This document shows positions 51,643 through 61,359 of a DNA stretch of 64,000 nucleotides, piece by piece (within the stretch, counting starts at the first letter, position 1; every line of letters begins with the position of its first letter). Source of the DNA: Pseudarthrobacter raffinosi (lineage in GTDB: Bacteria > Actinomycetota > Actinomycetes > Actinomycetales > Micrococcaceae); the NCBI RefSeq assembly GCF_023913735.1, contig NZ_JAMXBH010000022.1, forward strand, positions 19,366 to 83,365, in the 5' to 3' direction. The notes beneath the pieces were generated by a model, which was given only the letters and a program-made list of their open reading frames with translations, was not told the DNA's origin and did not search any database. The translations under genes were made by a program, and so were the position numbers.

Positions 51643-52533
51643 TTAGCCCTTCGCGGTGATCGCTGCCTGCAGGAACTCAGGGAACGGGGTCTGCGCGCTG
51701 GCACCCTTGCCCCACTGCTGGCCGTCCACAAACACCGTGGGCGTGCCGGTGACGCCGATCGCCGCGGCCTGCTTGGTTGTGAACTTCACGTACGGGCGGT
51801 AGGTCTTCTCGTCGATGCACGTGTCAATGTTCTTGGCGCCGATGTCCGTGGCCATGGTCTTGAGCTTGTCGTCAGAAAGACCGGCGGTACCTTCGGCAGG
51901 CTGGTTGGCGAACAGCGAGTCCACAAACTCCGCGTACTTCTCCGGAGACTCATTCACAACACACGCGGCGGCGTTGGCTGCACGGGAGGAGTAGTTCGTG
52001 GAGGACCGGTTGTCCAGGAACCCGAGCCCCCGGTATTCCACCGTGATCTTGCCGTCGTTGCGCAGCGTCGTCAGCTGCTCGTTGTACTGTGCCTCGAAGT
52101 TCTTGCAAACCGGGCAGATGAAGTCAACGTACAGGACCACCTTGACCGGCTTTCCGGCCTTAGCTTCGGCACCGGGGGCAACCACTTCAGCCGGCGCGGT
52201 TTTCGGGGGCTCCCCCACGGAGGCTGCGTCAACGGTGGCTGCTTCCAGCTTCGCGACGTCGGTATTGGCCAGCAAGGTGATGCCACCGTTGACGTTACCG
52301 TTGGCCGGCGTCGGCCCCTGGTCAGCGATCGGGGCGTTCTGCCGCATCGTTGTGGTCAGCACCAGCCCCACCACCACAAGGATGGCCACCACGGCCACCA
52401 CAATGCCCCAGCCGATCAGCAGCTTGTTGCGCTTGTCCTTCGTCAGCTGCGCCTCACGGATCAGGCGTGCCTTCTCGCGCGCCTCCGAGGTTCGCTCAGC
52501 CTTGGACTTACGTATTTCATTTGCGGGGCTCAT
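51643..52533 (-). CDS. Membrane-anchored DsbA-like thioredoxin-fold protein
   Basis: Extracytoplasmic disulfide oxidoreductase of 296 residues. A basic cytoplasmic N-terminus (RKSKAERTSEAREKARLI) precedes one membrane helix near residues 38-62. The thioredoxin_4-type domain has active site CPVC in VDFICPVCKNFE and the cis-Pro loop GVTGTPTVFVDG. A second cysteine pair (AACVV, DTCID) may form a structural disulfide. AAGGA is 4 bases before the ATG. Divergent from otsA. Confidence 0.92.
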   Translation of the reverse strand: MSPANEIRKSKAERTSEAREKARLIREAQLTKDKRNKLLIGWGIVVAVVAILVVVGLVLTTTMRQNAPIADQGPTPANGNVNGGITLLANTDVAKLEAATVDAASVGEPPKTAPAEVVAPGAEAKAGKPVKVVLYVDFICPVCKNFEAQYNEQLTTLRNDGKITVEYRGLGFLDNRSSTNYSSRAANAAACVVNESPEKYAEFVDSLFANQPAEGTAGLSDDKLKTMATDIGAKNIDTCIDEKTYRPYVKFTTKQAAAIGVTGTPTVFVDGQQWGKGASAQTPFPEFLQAAITAKG

Positions 52534-52712
52534 GTGTTCCTTGGGTCGATCGACATAGGGGGACCACTCTGTGGCGACTCCACCATTTTAGGGGACAAAC
52601 CTGAGAGCTTGCGCTTTCAACTATTCCGCCCGAATAACCAACGGACGAATAGCCCCGAAGATTCCATCCTATTAAGGTGGCTTAAAGGCACAAGCAACCC
52701 CAGGGGGCCGCA

Positions 52713-54215
52713 ATGCAAACACCCGTCCAAGAAAAGCCAACAGCTGTACCTGCAACCGGCGCCGCCGCGAGCAGCCACAGCACGGCCGCCACGTACGATT
52801 TTATGGTTGTCTCCAACAGGCTGCCCGTTGACCGCTGCGCGCCAGGTGAGAGCGGCGACGACGGCTCCGGCTGGCGCCGCTCCCCCGGCGGCCTGGTGAC
52901 TGCCCTCGCACCCATGATGACCAAGACCGACGGCGCGTGGGTGGGTTGGCACGGCGCCCCGGACGAAACCGTCGAGCCTTTCAGCCACGGCGGCATGGAC
53001 CTCGTGCCCGTCCAGCTGAGCAACGACGACGTTGAGCTCTACTACGAGGGTTTCTCCAACGCCACCCTGTGGCCCCTATACCACGACGTCATCGCCCCGC
53101 CGGAGTTCCACAGAACCTGGTGGGACGCCTACCGCAGGGTCAACCAAAGGTTCGCCGACGCCGTCGTACGCCATGCCGGCCAGAGCGCCACGGTGTGGGT
53201 CCAGGACTACCAGCTGCAGCTGGTGCCGCGGCTGCTGCGCCAAGCGCGGCCGGACCTGCGGATCGGGTTCTTCAACCACATCCCCTTCCCCCCGCCGGAA
53301 ATCTTCGCCCAGCTGCCGTGGCGGCATGCCATCATTGACGGCCTGATGGGTGCAGACCTCGTGGGCTTCCAGCGCCCCAGCGACGCCGGCAACTTCATGC
53401 GCTCCGCCCGCCGGTTCCTCGGCGCCAGCGTCAAGCAGCAGCAGGTGCATGTGAAGGGGAAGGACGGCGAAATCACGCACATCGCCAGGGCCCAGGCCTT
53501 CCCCATTTCCATCGACGTAGCCCAGATCAACGAGCTGGCCCACAACCCCGAGATCATCGAGCGTGCACGCCAGATCCGCCAGGATCTCGGCAACCCCAAA
53601 ACCATCCTCCTTGGCGTGGACCGGCTCGATTACACCAAGGGCATCCGGCACCGGCTCAAGGCGTTCGAGGAACTCCTGAACGAAGGCAAGCTGACGGTCG
53701 GCGACGCTACGCTGATCCAGGTTGCCAGCCCCAGCCGCGAACGGGTTGAGCAGTACCGCCTCCTGCGCGAGGAGATCGAAGGCACGGTCGGCCACATCAA
53801 CGGCACCTACGACACCATCCAGAACACGGCGGTCCGCTACCTGCACCACAGCTACCCCGTGGAGGAGATGGTGGCGCTGTACCTCGCCGCCGACGTCATG
53901 CTCGTGACTGCACTGCGGGACGGCATGAACCTCGTGGCCAAGGAATACGTCACTGCCCGCAAGGACAACGACGGCGCGCTGGTCCTCAGCGAGTTCGCCG
54001 GCGCCGCGGACCAGCTCAAGCAGGCGCTCCTGATGAACCCGCACGATATCGACGGTCTCAAGGACACCATCATGCGGGCCGTCGATTTGCCTCCCAAAGA
54101 CGCCGCGCGCCGCATGCGGTCCATGCGCAAGCAGATCCTGGAACACGACGTCGACCATTGGTCAGCTGACTTCCTGGCCGCCCTGAACGAGAAAGTTGTG
54201 CGCGATGACTCCTGA
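52713..54215 (+). CDS. otsA: Alpha,alpha-trehalose-phosphate synthase
   Basis: GT20 enzyme of 500 residues that joins UDP-glucose and glucose-6-phosphate. Landmarks are VVSNRLPVD, the Gly-rich RRSPGGLVTAL, WVQDYQLQLVP, FFNHIPFPPPEIF, GVDRLDYTKGI and RDGMNLVAKEYV. Its last codons overlap the otsB start, so both steps of trehalose synthesis are coupled. The N-terminal 25 residues are a variable Ala/Thr-rich lead. Confidence 0.96.
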   Translation: MQTPVQEKPTAVPATGAAASSHSTAATYDFMVVSNRLPVDRCAPGESGDDGSGWRRSPGGLVTALAPMMTKTDGAWVGWHGAPDETVEPFSHGGMDLVPVQLSNDDVELYYEGFSNATLWPLYHDVIAPPEFHRTWWDAYRRVNQRFADAVVRHAGQSATVWVQDYQLQLVPRLLRQARPDLRIGFFNHIPFPPPEIFAQLPWRHAIIDGLMGADLVGFQRPSDAGNFMRSARRFLGASVKQQQVHVKGKDGEITHIARAQAFPISIDVAQINELAHNPEIIERARQIRQDLGNPKTILLGVDRLDYTKGIRHRLKAFEELLNEGKLTVGDATLIQVASPSRERVEQYRLLREEIEGTVGHINGTYDTIQNTAVRYLHHSYPVEEMVALYLAADVMLVTALRDGMNLVAKEYVTARKDNDGALVLSEFAGAADQLKQALLMNPHDIDGLKDTIMRAVDLPPKDAARRMRSMRKQILEHDVDHWSADFLAALNEKVVRDDS

Positions 54216-55035
54216 CGCCCGGCCCGCCAAGGGCCCGCTCACCTTGTCCCCTGAACTCCGGCAGGCCGCCCGGCGCATCGCCCAGACGGAACACCTGCTG
54301 GTGGCCATGGATTTCGACGGCACCATTTCCCCGCTGGTTGACCGCGCCGACGACGCCCGCCCGCTTCCGCGCTCGGCCGCCGCTTTCGCCGGGCTCGCCG
54401 CCCTTCCACGCACGACGACGGCACTCCTCTCAGGCAGGGCCCTCGCCAGCCTGCGCGCGGTCGCCTCGCCCCCGGTGGACACGTTGCTGATCGGCAGCCA
54501 TGGCGCCGAGGCGTGGCTGGGCCCCGGCTCCGCGGAGCTGACGCTGGACGAGGCCCAGCGCCTGCTGCTGGCCGAAGTCCGAGGCGTCCTCGAGGAGATC
54601 GTTGAGCAGGCACCGGGCACGCTCCTCGAAGATAAGCCCGCGGGCGTCGTCCTGCATACCCGGCTGGCCACGGACGATGTTGCCGAGGACGCGGTGGCTG
54701 CGGCCCGTTCCGTTCTCCAGGACCGCAAGGGCGTTTTCCTGAAGAACGGGAAACGCGTCCTGGAAACATCGGTAGTCAACGCCTCCAAGGGCGAGGGCCT
54801 GACGTTCCTGCGCCAGATCACCGGGGCCACTGCGGTCCTCTTCGCCGGCGACGACGTCACGGACGAGGACGCCCTGGCACGCCTGGAATCCGGCGATGTG
54901 GGCGTCAAGGTGGGTCTGGACTTCACCCAGGCCGAGTTCCGGGTGGAAGCACCGGCCCACGTGGCCGAACTGCTCGAAGCGCTCCTGCAGGAACGGAGCC
55001 TGGTGGTGGCCGAAGAAGAGCCCGGCAGTGACTGA
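54205..55035 (+). CDS. otsB: Trehalose-6-phosphate phosphatase
   Basis: HAD-family phosphatase of 276 residues that releases trehalose from its phosphate. Motif I is AMDFDGTISPL with the nucleophile Asp, motif II is LLSGR, and motif IV is FAGDDVTDEDAL. I used ATG 54205, which overlaps the otsA stop; a GTG three codons earlier is also possible. Trehalose is a stress solute in soil Actinobacteria. Confidence 0.95.
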   Translation: MTPDARPAKGPLTLSPELRQAARRIAQTEHLLVAMDFDGTISPLVDRADDARPLPRSAAAFAGLAALPRTTTALLSGRALASLRAVASPPVDTLLIGSHGAEAWLGPGSAELTLDEAQRLLLAEVRGVLEEIVEQAPGTLLEDKPAGVVLHTRLATDDVAEDAVAAARSVLQDRKGVFLKNGKRVLETSVVNASKGEGLTFLRQITGATAVLFAGDDVTDEDALARLESGDVGVKVGLDFTQAEFRVEAPAHVAELLEALLQERSLVVAEEEPGSD

Positions 55036-55153
55036 ACCTCGGGGACATGTCCAACCTCACATGTGACCTCCGTAACATTTGCACCAATACGCCAATCGTC
55101 TGACATACTCTTGGTTGTGATGTGGCGCACAGGAACCGTGCGGCGTCACGTGA

Positions 55154-55252
55154 TACTCCTCGGCTTCGGCCGGGGAGTACACGGCTGCAATGCCGTGGAT
55201 AACTGAATTACATGAACCATTCACAACGGATCGTCCGGCACGTACCTGCCGG
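55154..55252 (+). ncRNA. Three-hairpin leader of the ABC ATPase gene (msiK RNA motif candidate)
   Basis: Hairpin 1 (55154-55179) is an 11-bp stem with one G-U pair and a TTCG tetraloop. Hairpin 2 (55180-55197) pairs CACGGC with GCCGTG. Hairpin 3 (55235-55252) pairs CCGGCA with TGCCGG. The position, directly upstream of an MsiK-like gene, is where the published msiK RNA motif of Actinobacteria occurs. No covariance model was run. Confidence 0.6.
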
Positions 55253-55269
55253 TGAAGGGATTGATAACT

Positions 55270-56352
<1,083 letters not shown>

Positions 56353-56385
56353 TCCCCACCGATGATCGAGCCTTTCGACGTCTAA

Positions 56386-56423
56386 CCGACGGCGGCCCTC
56401 CTGACTGGACGGGCCGCCGTCGG
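56386..56423 (+). terminator. Stem-loop after the ABC ATPase gene
   Basis: CCGACGGCGGCCC and its perfect inverted copy form a 13-bp stem around a 12-base loop, 33 bases past the stop. It separates the ATPase gene from DUF4032. Confidence 0.8.
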
Positions 56424-56476
56424 CGTTTGAGCCCGATGTTTAGGCCAGCCGCCCCTCTGTACGAAAGAATTGATCC

Positions 56477-57898
56477 ATGACCGACGAAAACAGTGCACAG
56501 TGGCACGACGAGCCCACGGACTACGCGCAGGTCGGCAAACTGCCGCGCTTCGAGGCAGCGAGCGCCAAGGATGACAAGGTCCTTGCCGCTTCCAGCTCGC
56601 TGAACATCACGGCGGCGTCCGCGGAGCCCGAACTCCTGGACCTACCCTGGCACATCGCCCTGGAGGACTGGCCGGCCGAGAACCTGGCAGCGCTCCCCCG
56701 CGGCATCTCGCGGCACATTGTGCGTTTCGCGCACCTGGGCGGCTCCGTCATCGCCATCAAGGAAACGTCCGAGCATGTGGCCCGCCACGAGTACCACATG
56801 CTCCGCAAGCTGGCCCGCCTGGACGTCCCGTGCGTTGTCCCGGTAGCAGTCATCACAGGCCGGACCACCCTGGATGGGCGGCCCTTGAACCCCGTCCTGG
56901 TCACCCGCCACCTGAAATTCTCCATGCCGTACCGGGCCCTGTTCTCGCAGATGCTGCGCAAGGACACACTGACCAGGCTCATCGATGCTCAGGCCCTGCT
57001 GATGGTGCGGCTGCACCTCATCGGCTTCTATTGGGGCGACGTCTCGCTCTCCAATACGCTCTTCCGCCGTGACGCGGGCGCGTTCGCCGCCTACCTGGTG
57101 GACGCCGAAACCGGCGAGCTGTATCCCGATCTTTCCACCGGCCAGCGCGAGTACGATCTCGAGATTGCCCGAGTCAACATCGCCGGCGAGCTGATGGACC
57201 TCCTGGACGGCGGCCTGATCGAGGAAAAGGTGGACCCGGTGGCCACCAGCGAACTCATCATGGAGAGCTACCGGCGCCTGTGGACGGAACTGACCGAGAA
57301 GGAATCCTTCGAGATCGGCGAACGCTGGCGCGTGGCCGCCCGGATCCGGAAGCTCAACGAGCTCGGGTTCGACGTCGAGGAATACGCCATCAAGACCACC
57401 CAGAACGGTTCCACCATCCAGCTCCAGCCCAAGGTGGTCGACGCCGGACACCACCAGCGCCGGCTGCTGCGGCTGACCGGACTGGACGCCCAGGAGAACC
57501 AGGCCCGGCGCCTGCTCAATGACATGGACTCCTTCCGGGCGGACAACAACCCGGGGATGGACGAGGAATACAGCGCGCACCTGTGGGTCAGCCAGGTCTT
57601 CGAGCCGATTGTGCGCTCGATCCCCCGCGACCTGTCCCGCAAGCTGGAGCCGGCGGAGGCGGTCCACGAGGTGCTGGAGCACCGCTGGTACATGTCCGAG
57701 GAGCAGGCCCGCCACATTCCGCTCGCCGAGGCAGTGCAGTCCTACATCGAGTCCGTCCTGCGCCACCGCCGGGACGAAGCCGCCATCATGCTTAACCCGG
57801 ATACTGCGATGCTGAAGATCCTCGAAGTGGAAACCGAGGAGTCCTCCCGCTATGGCGCCGACGAATCCATCGAAGAGTACCCTGACGTCGACGACTGA
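56477..57898 (+). CDS. DUF4032 kinase-like protein
   Basis: Actinobacterial protein of 473 residues with a kinase-like core (lipopolysaccharide-kinase type): IKETSEHVARHEYHMLRKL, HLIGFYWGDVSLSNTLF, which resembles a catalytic loop, and AYLVDAETGELYPDLS, which resembles the metal loop. The C-terminal 220 residues are the DUF4032 part. The substrate is unknown. It lies between sugar-related genes. Confidence 0.87.
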   Translation: MTDENSAQWHDEPTDYAQVGKLPRFEAASAKDDKVLAASSSLNITAASAEPELLDLPWHIALEDWPAENLAALPRGISRHIVRFAHLGGSVIAIKETSEHVARHEYHMLRKLARLDVPCVVPVAVITGRTTLDGRPLNPVLVTRHLKFSMPYRALFSQMLRKDTLTRLIDAQALLMVRLHLIGFYWGDVSLSNTLFRRDAGAFAAYLVDAETGELYPDLSTGQREYDLEIARVNIAGELMDLLDGGLIEEKVDPVATSELIMESYRRLWTELTEKESFEIGERWRVAARIRKLNELGFDVEEYAIKTTQNGSTIQLQPKVVDAGHHQRRLLRLTGLDAQENQARRLLNDMDSFRADNNPGMDEEYSAHLWVSQVFEPIVRSIPRDLSRKLEPAEAVHEVLEHRWYMSEEQARHIPLAEAVQSYIESVLRHRRDEAAIMLNPDTAMLKILEVETEESSRYGADESIEEYPDVDD

Positions 57899-57957
57899 CG
57901 CGGACCGGGAGCCGGTTCCGGGCCGCGGTGGCAGCATAACTGTGTTAACACACCCCC

Positions 57958-58017
57958 AACTAGGTAGCAGTAACTGTCGTTATGAGCGCTCAAAACGACA
58001 GTTACTGCTACCTAGTT
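57958..58017. terminator. 24-base perfect inverted repeat between convergent genes
   Basis: Arms at 57958-57981 and 57994-58017 match perfectly around a 12-base loop; the arm begins AACTAGGTAGCAGTAACTG. It lies between DUF4032 and the convergent oxidase gene and probably stops both transcripts. The arm is AT-richer than its surroundings. Confidence 0.7.
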
Positions 58018-58036
58018 TCGTGGCAGGTGGCGGCCT

Positions 58037-59407
58037 TTAGATAGCCTTGCCCGGGTTCAGGATGCCAGCCGGGTCAAAGAGTTCCTTGACCCTGCGCTGG
58101 AGCTCCCTGACGGGTTCCGCCTGCTCCAGGCCGAGCCAGCGCAGTTTGTACTGCCCGATCCCGTGCTCGCCGGTGATGGTCCCGCCCATTTCGAGTGCAG
58201 CCTCAATGGAGGCGTCCAGGGCGAAGTTCAGCCGGGCCATGGCGTCAGCGTCCACCTCACTGTCCTGGCGGTCGATCCAGAACGTGGGATGCAGGTTGCC
58301 GTCGCCCGCATGCGCCACCACCTTGAGGCTCACACCATGTGTTGCCGCGAGGTCTTCCAACGCCGCCACGTAATCCACCAGGCGTGAGCGCGGCACGGCC
58401 ACGTCCTCGCCCACACGGTATTCGTCATCCACTTCCACGCCCCGGCTGTTCCGGCGGAGCTCCACGAGCTGCTCGGCTTCCGCCGTGGATTCCGTGCTCA
58501 CCGTTGCCCCGCCGGCTGCTAGGACGGAACGCACGACGTCGGCCTCCGCCGCTGCCCCGAACCCGTCGGTCTGGATCAGGAGCAGCGAACGGCCGCGGGA
58601 GCTCAGGTCGGAGCCGTGGAGATCGTCCAGCTGGGCAAGCGTCCCGCCGTCGAGCAGTTCCATGATGGCCGGCTGCACGCGGGCCCGGCCCACCGCCAGG
58701 ACGCCGGCAGCGGCCTGCCTGAAGTCCGGGTAGAACGCGGCGATGGTGTGCACGTCACGGGGCAGGTACTTGAGCCGGACGGTCGCCCCCACCACGATCC
58801 CCAGAGTGCCCTCAGAGCCCACAAACAGTCCCGTCAGGTCGTAGCCCGCTACGCCCTTGAATGTCTGGTGGCCGGTGTGGATCAGGGACCCGTCAGCCAG
58901 CACCACATCCAGCGCCAACACTGAGTCCCGGGTTACGCCGTACTTGGCGCAGCGCAGTCCCCCGGCATTCGTGGCAACGTTGCCGCCGATCGTGGAGGAA
59001 CGGAAGCTCGCCGGATCCGGCGCGTACATCAGGCCATGCACTGCGGCGGCCTCGTTGAGGGCAGCGTTGACCACGCCGGGTTCGACGACGGCGGTCTCGT
59101 CGTCCGGGTTGAGGTCAAGAATGCGGTTCATCCGTTCCAAGGACAGGACTACGCAGTTCCTGCTCGCGTGCGCACCGCCGGACACGCCTGTTCCGGCTCC
59201 GCGGGCCACGACGGCGACGTTGAGGGCCGCACACAGCCTGACCACGGCCTGCACGTCCGCCACAGACCCGGCGAAGACCACCGCCTCGGGGAGCTGGAAA
59301 TCCGTGATGGGGGCCTGGTCCACGGCATACCTCGCGAGCAACTCCTCTTCGGTACTGACCTGCCCTGACCCGAGGGCGCCCACCAGCTCTTCAACCAAGC
59401 TGCCCAC
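58037..59407 (-). CDS. FAD-linked oxidase, GlcD / D-lactate dehydrogenase type
   Basis: Flavoprotein of 456 residues that oxidises a 2-hydroxyacid such as glycolate or D-lactate. The PCMH-type FAD domain shows VVARGAGTGVSGGA, APDPASFRSSTIGGNVATNAGG and VGSEGTLGIV. The C-terminal half has AHAGDGNLHPTFW and GEHGIGQYKLRWL, the latter near the end as usual. Start GTG 59407 with GGGAGG 4 bases upstream; longer frames cover the LacI operator region. Confidence 0.92.
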   Translation of the reverse strand: MGSLVEELVGALGSGQVSTEEELLARYAVDQAPITDFQLPEAVVFAGSVADVQAVVRLCAALNVAVVARGAGTGVSGGAHASRNCVVLSLERMNRILDLNPDDETAVVEPGVVNAALNEAAAVHGLMYAPDPASFRSSTIGGNVATNAGGLRCAKYGVTRDSVLALDVVLADGSLIHTGHQTFKGVAGYDLTGLFVGSEGTLGIVVGATVRLKYLPRDVHTIAAFYPDFRQAAAGVLAVGRARVQPAIMELLDGGTLAQLDDLHGSDLSSRGRSLLLIQTDGFGAAAEADVVRSVLAAGGATVSTESTAEAEQLVELRRNSRGVEVDDEYRVGEDVAVPRSRLVDYVAALEDLAATHGVSLKVVAHAGDGNLHPTFWIDRQDSEVDADAMARLNFALDASIEAALEMGGTITGEHGIGQYKLRWLGLEQAEPVRELQRRVKELFDPAGILNPGKAI

Positions 59408-59492
59408 GCAGCCTCCCGTTCCGTCGTCGTTGTCGTTCTTCCTCAGTCTAGGCGGGCCACGACGTCGCAAACGCGTCACAATCCCGGGCTGC

Positions 59493-59506
59493 TGCAAGCG
59501 TTTCCA
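59493..59506 (+). promoter_or_regulatory. LacI-type operator 1
   Basis: TGCAAGCGTTTCCA is one base from the site at 59559-59572 and has the central GCG of LacI-family operators. It lies 112 bases before the glucosidase start and may also affect the divergent oxidase gene. Confidence 0.7.
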
Positions 59507-59558
59507 CAGATCAGACCCATTTCTCCTAGAACACCGAATTGCATCTCCAAATACATGC

Positions 59559-59572
59559 TGGAAGCGTTTCCA
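59559..59572 (+). promoter_or_regulatory. LacI-type operator 2
   Basis: TGGAAGCGTTTCCA is a near-perfect palindrome of LacI type, 33 bases before the glucosidase ATG. The spacing of 66 bases from operator 1 suits cooperative binding. The likely binder is the LacI protein encoded just after the glucosidase. Confidence 0.82.
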
Positions 59573-59604
59573 TATCATGACGCTGCTCAACTAGGCTGAT
59601 CAGC

Positions 59605-61359
59605 ATGTCTGTTGATTCCATGATCACCACCGCAGCTCCGCTGGCAGGTCCGCTGACCCTCATCCACGATGCCGACAACGCCCCCGGCTGGTGGCGCTCC
59701 GCCGTCATCTACCAGGTGTACCCGCGGTCCTTCCGGGACCTCAACGGCGACGGCATCGGCGATCTCGCCGGGATTACCGCGGAACTGCCGCAACTGGCCG
59801 AGCTGGATGTGGACGCCGTCTGGCTGTCCCCCTTCTACAAATCCCCGCAGCGCGACGCCGGCTATGACGTCAGCGATTACTGCGACGTGGATCCGATCTT
59901 CGGCACCCTGCGTGACTTCGACGTCATGATTGCCGAGGCCAACCGGCTGGGGTTGCGGGTCATCGTGGACCTGGTTCCCAACCACTGCTCGGACCAGCAC
60001 GTTGCTTTCCAGGCAGCCCTCGCCTCCCCGGCAGGGAGCCCGGAGCGCGACATGTTCATCTTCCGGGACGGGACGGGGCCTGAAGGCCACGAACCACCCA
60101 ACAACTGGCAGTCCCATTTCGGCGGTCCGGCCTGGACCCGGGTCACGGGGCCGGACGGCCAGCCGGACCAGTGGTACCTGCACCTGTTTGATTCCTCCCA
60201 GCCGGACTTCAACTGGGACAACCCGGCCGTGCACGCCGAATTTGAGCGAGTGCTCCGTTTCTGGCTGGACCGCGGGGTCTCCGGCTTCCGGGTGGACGTC
60301 GCCCACGCTTTGGTCAAGGCCCCGGGCCTGCCCGCCTGGGGCGGCCGGGCCGACGGCGGCAGCTCAGACGGCTTCCCCGGTCATGAGGCTCCGATGTTCG
60401 GCCAGCCGGCCCTGCACGACATCTTCCGGGCCTGGCGCCTGATCCTGGACGGGTACGGGCCGGACCGCATTCTGTGTGCCGAAGCCAACGTTGACCCGCT
60501 CCCCCGCCTCGCCGACTGGGTCCGGTCCGATGAAATGCACCAGGCCTTCAACTTCCCCTACCTGCACGCCGGGCTGGACGTTTACCGGATGCGCAGTGTT
60601 ATTACGGACTCGCTGACTGCCCTGGACGCAGTAGGAGCCACCAGCACCTGGGTGCTCTCCAACCACGACGTGGTCCGGCATTCCAGCCGCTTTGGTTACA
60701 ACGGGTCCGGTCCGCGCGATGGCGACGGCATCGGTGCGGCCGATCCGCAGCCGGATACAGCCCTGGGCCGCCGGCGTGCAGCCGCCGCCTCCCTGTTTAT
60801 GCTGGGACTGCCCGGCGCCGCCTACCTGTACCAGGGTGAGGAGCTTGGGCTGCCGGACGGCATCGATATTCCGGAGCACCTGCGGCAGGATCCCACGTTC
60901 GCACGCACCGGAGGGGCCCGGCTGGGCCGCGACGGCTGCCGGGTTCCCCTCCCGTGGCGCAGCACAGAACGGCACCTGGGCTTTGGCTCCGGCCAGGACC
61001 CCTGGCTTCCCTTGCCGGCGAGCTTCGCGGACCTGGCACGGGACGCACAGGCCGCATCGCCGTCGTCGCATCTTTCCCTGTACCGGAAAATGCTGGCGGT
61101 GCGCCGCGAACTGGGTTTGGGCCGCGGGTCACTGGCTTGGGCCGAGGACTGGTGCAGCGGTTCGTCACTGGCGTACCTGAACGGCGATACGCTGGTGCTC
61201 ATGAACCTCAACCACGAACCGCTGGAGATGCCGGCAGGCAGCGTCCTCGTCCGCAGCGCCGGCTCCGACTCTGGCTCTGGCTCTGGCTCTGACGCAACCC
61301 ACTTCCTGGCGTCCGGGGAAACGGTGTGGCTGCGGGTTGGCGGAGGCGACGCGGCATAG
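59605..61359 (+). CDS. GH13 alpha-glucosidase
   Basis: Cytoplasmic alpha-glucosidase of 584 residues that splits glucose from oligosaccharides. It has WWRSAVIYQVYPRSFRD, DLVPNHCSDQH, nucleophile Asp in GFRVDVAHAL, acid/base Glu in CAEANVDP and the third Asp in VLSNHDVVRHS. QPDFNWDNP fits the oligo-1,6-/maltose-type subgroup. Near the end, SDSGSGSGSD comes from a 6-base tandem repeat. Controlled by two LacI operators, and its stop overlaps the regulator start. Confidence 0.93.
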   Translation: MSVDSMITTAAPLAGPLTLIHDADNAPGWWRSAVIYQVYPRSFRDLNGDGIGDLAGITAELPQLAELDVDAVWLSPFYKSPQRDAGYDVSDYCDVDPIFGTLRDFDVMIAEANRLGLRVIVDLVPNHCSDQHVAFQAALASPAGSPERDMFIFRDGTGPEGHEPPNNWQSHFGGPAWTRVTGPDGQPDQWYLHLFDSSQPDFNWDNPAVHAEFERVLRFWLDRGVSGFRVDVAHALVKAPGLPAWGGRADGGSSDGFPGHEAPMFGQPALHDIFRAWRLILDGYGPDRILCAEANVDPLPRLADWVRSDEMHQAFNFPYLHAGLDVYRMRSVITDSLTALDAVGATSTWVLSNHDVVRHSSRFGYNGSGPRDGDGIGAADPQPDTALGRRRAAAASLFMLGLPGAAYLYQGEELGLPDGIDIPEHLRQDPTFARTGGARLGRDGCRVPLPWRSTERHLGFGSGQDPWLPLPASFADLARDAQAASPSSHLSLYRKMLAVRRELGLGRGSLAWAEDWCSGSSLAYLNGDTLVLMNLNHEPLEMPAGSVLVRSAGSDSGSGSGSDATHFLASGETVWLRVGGGDAA

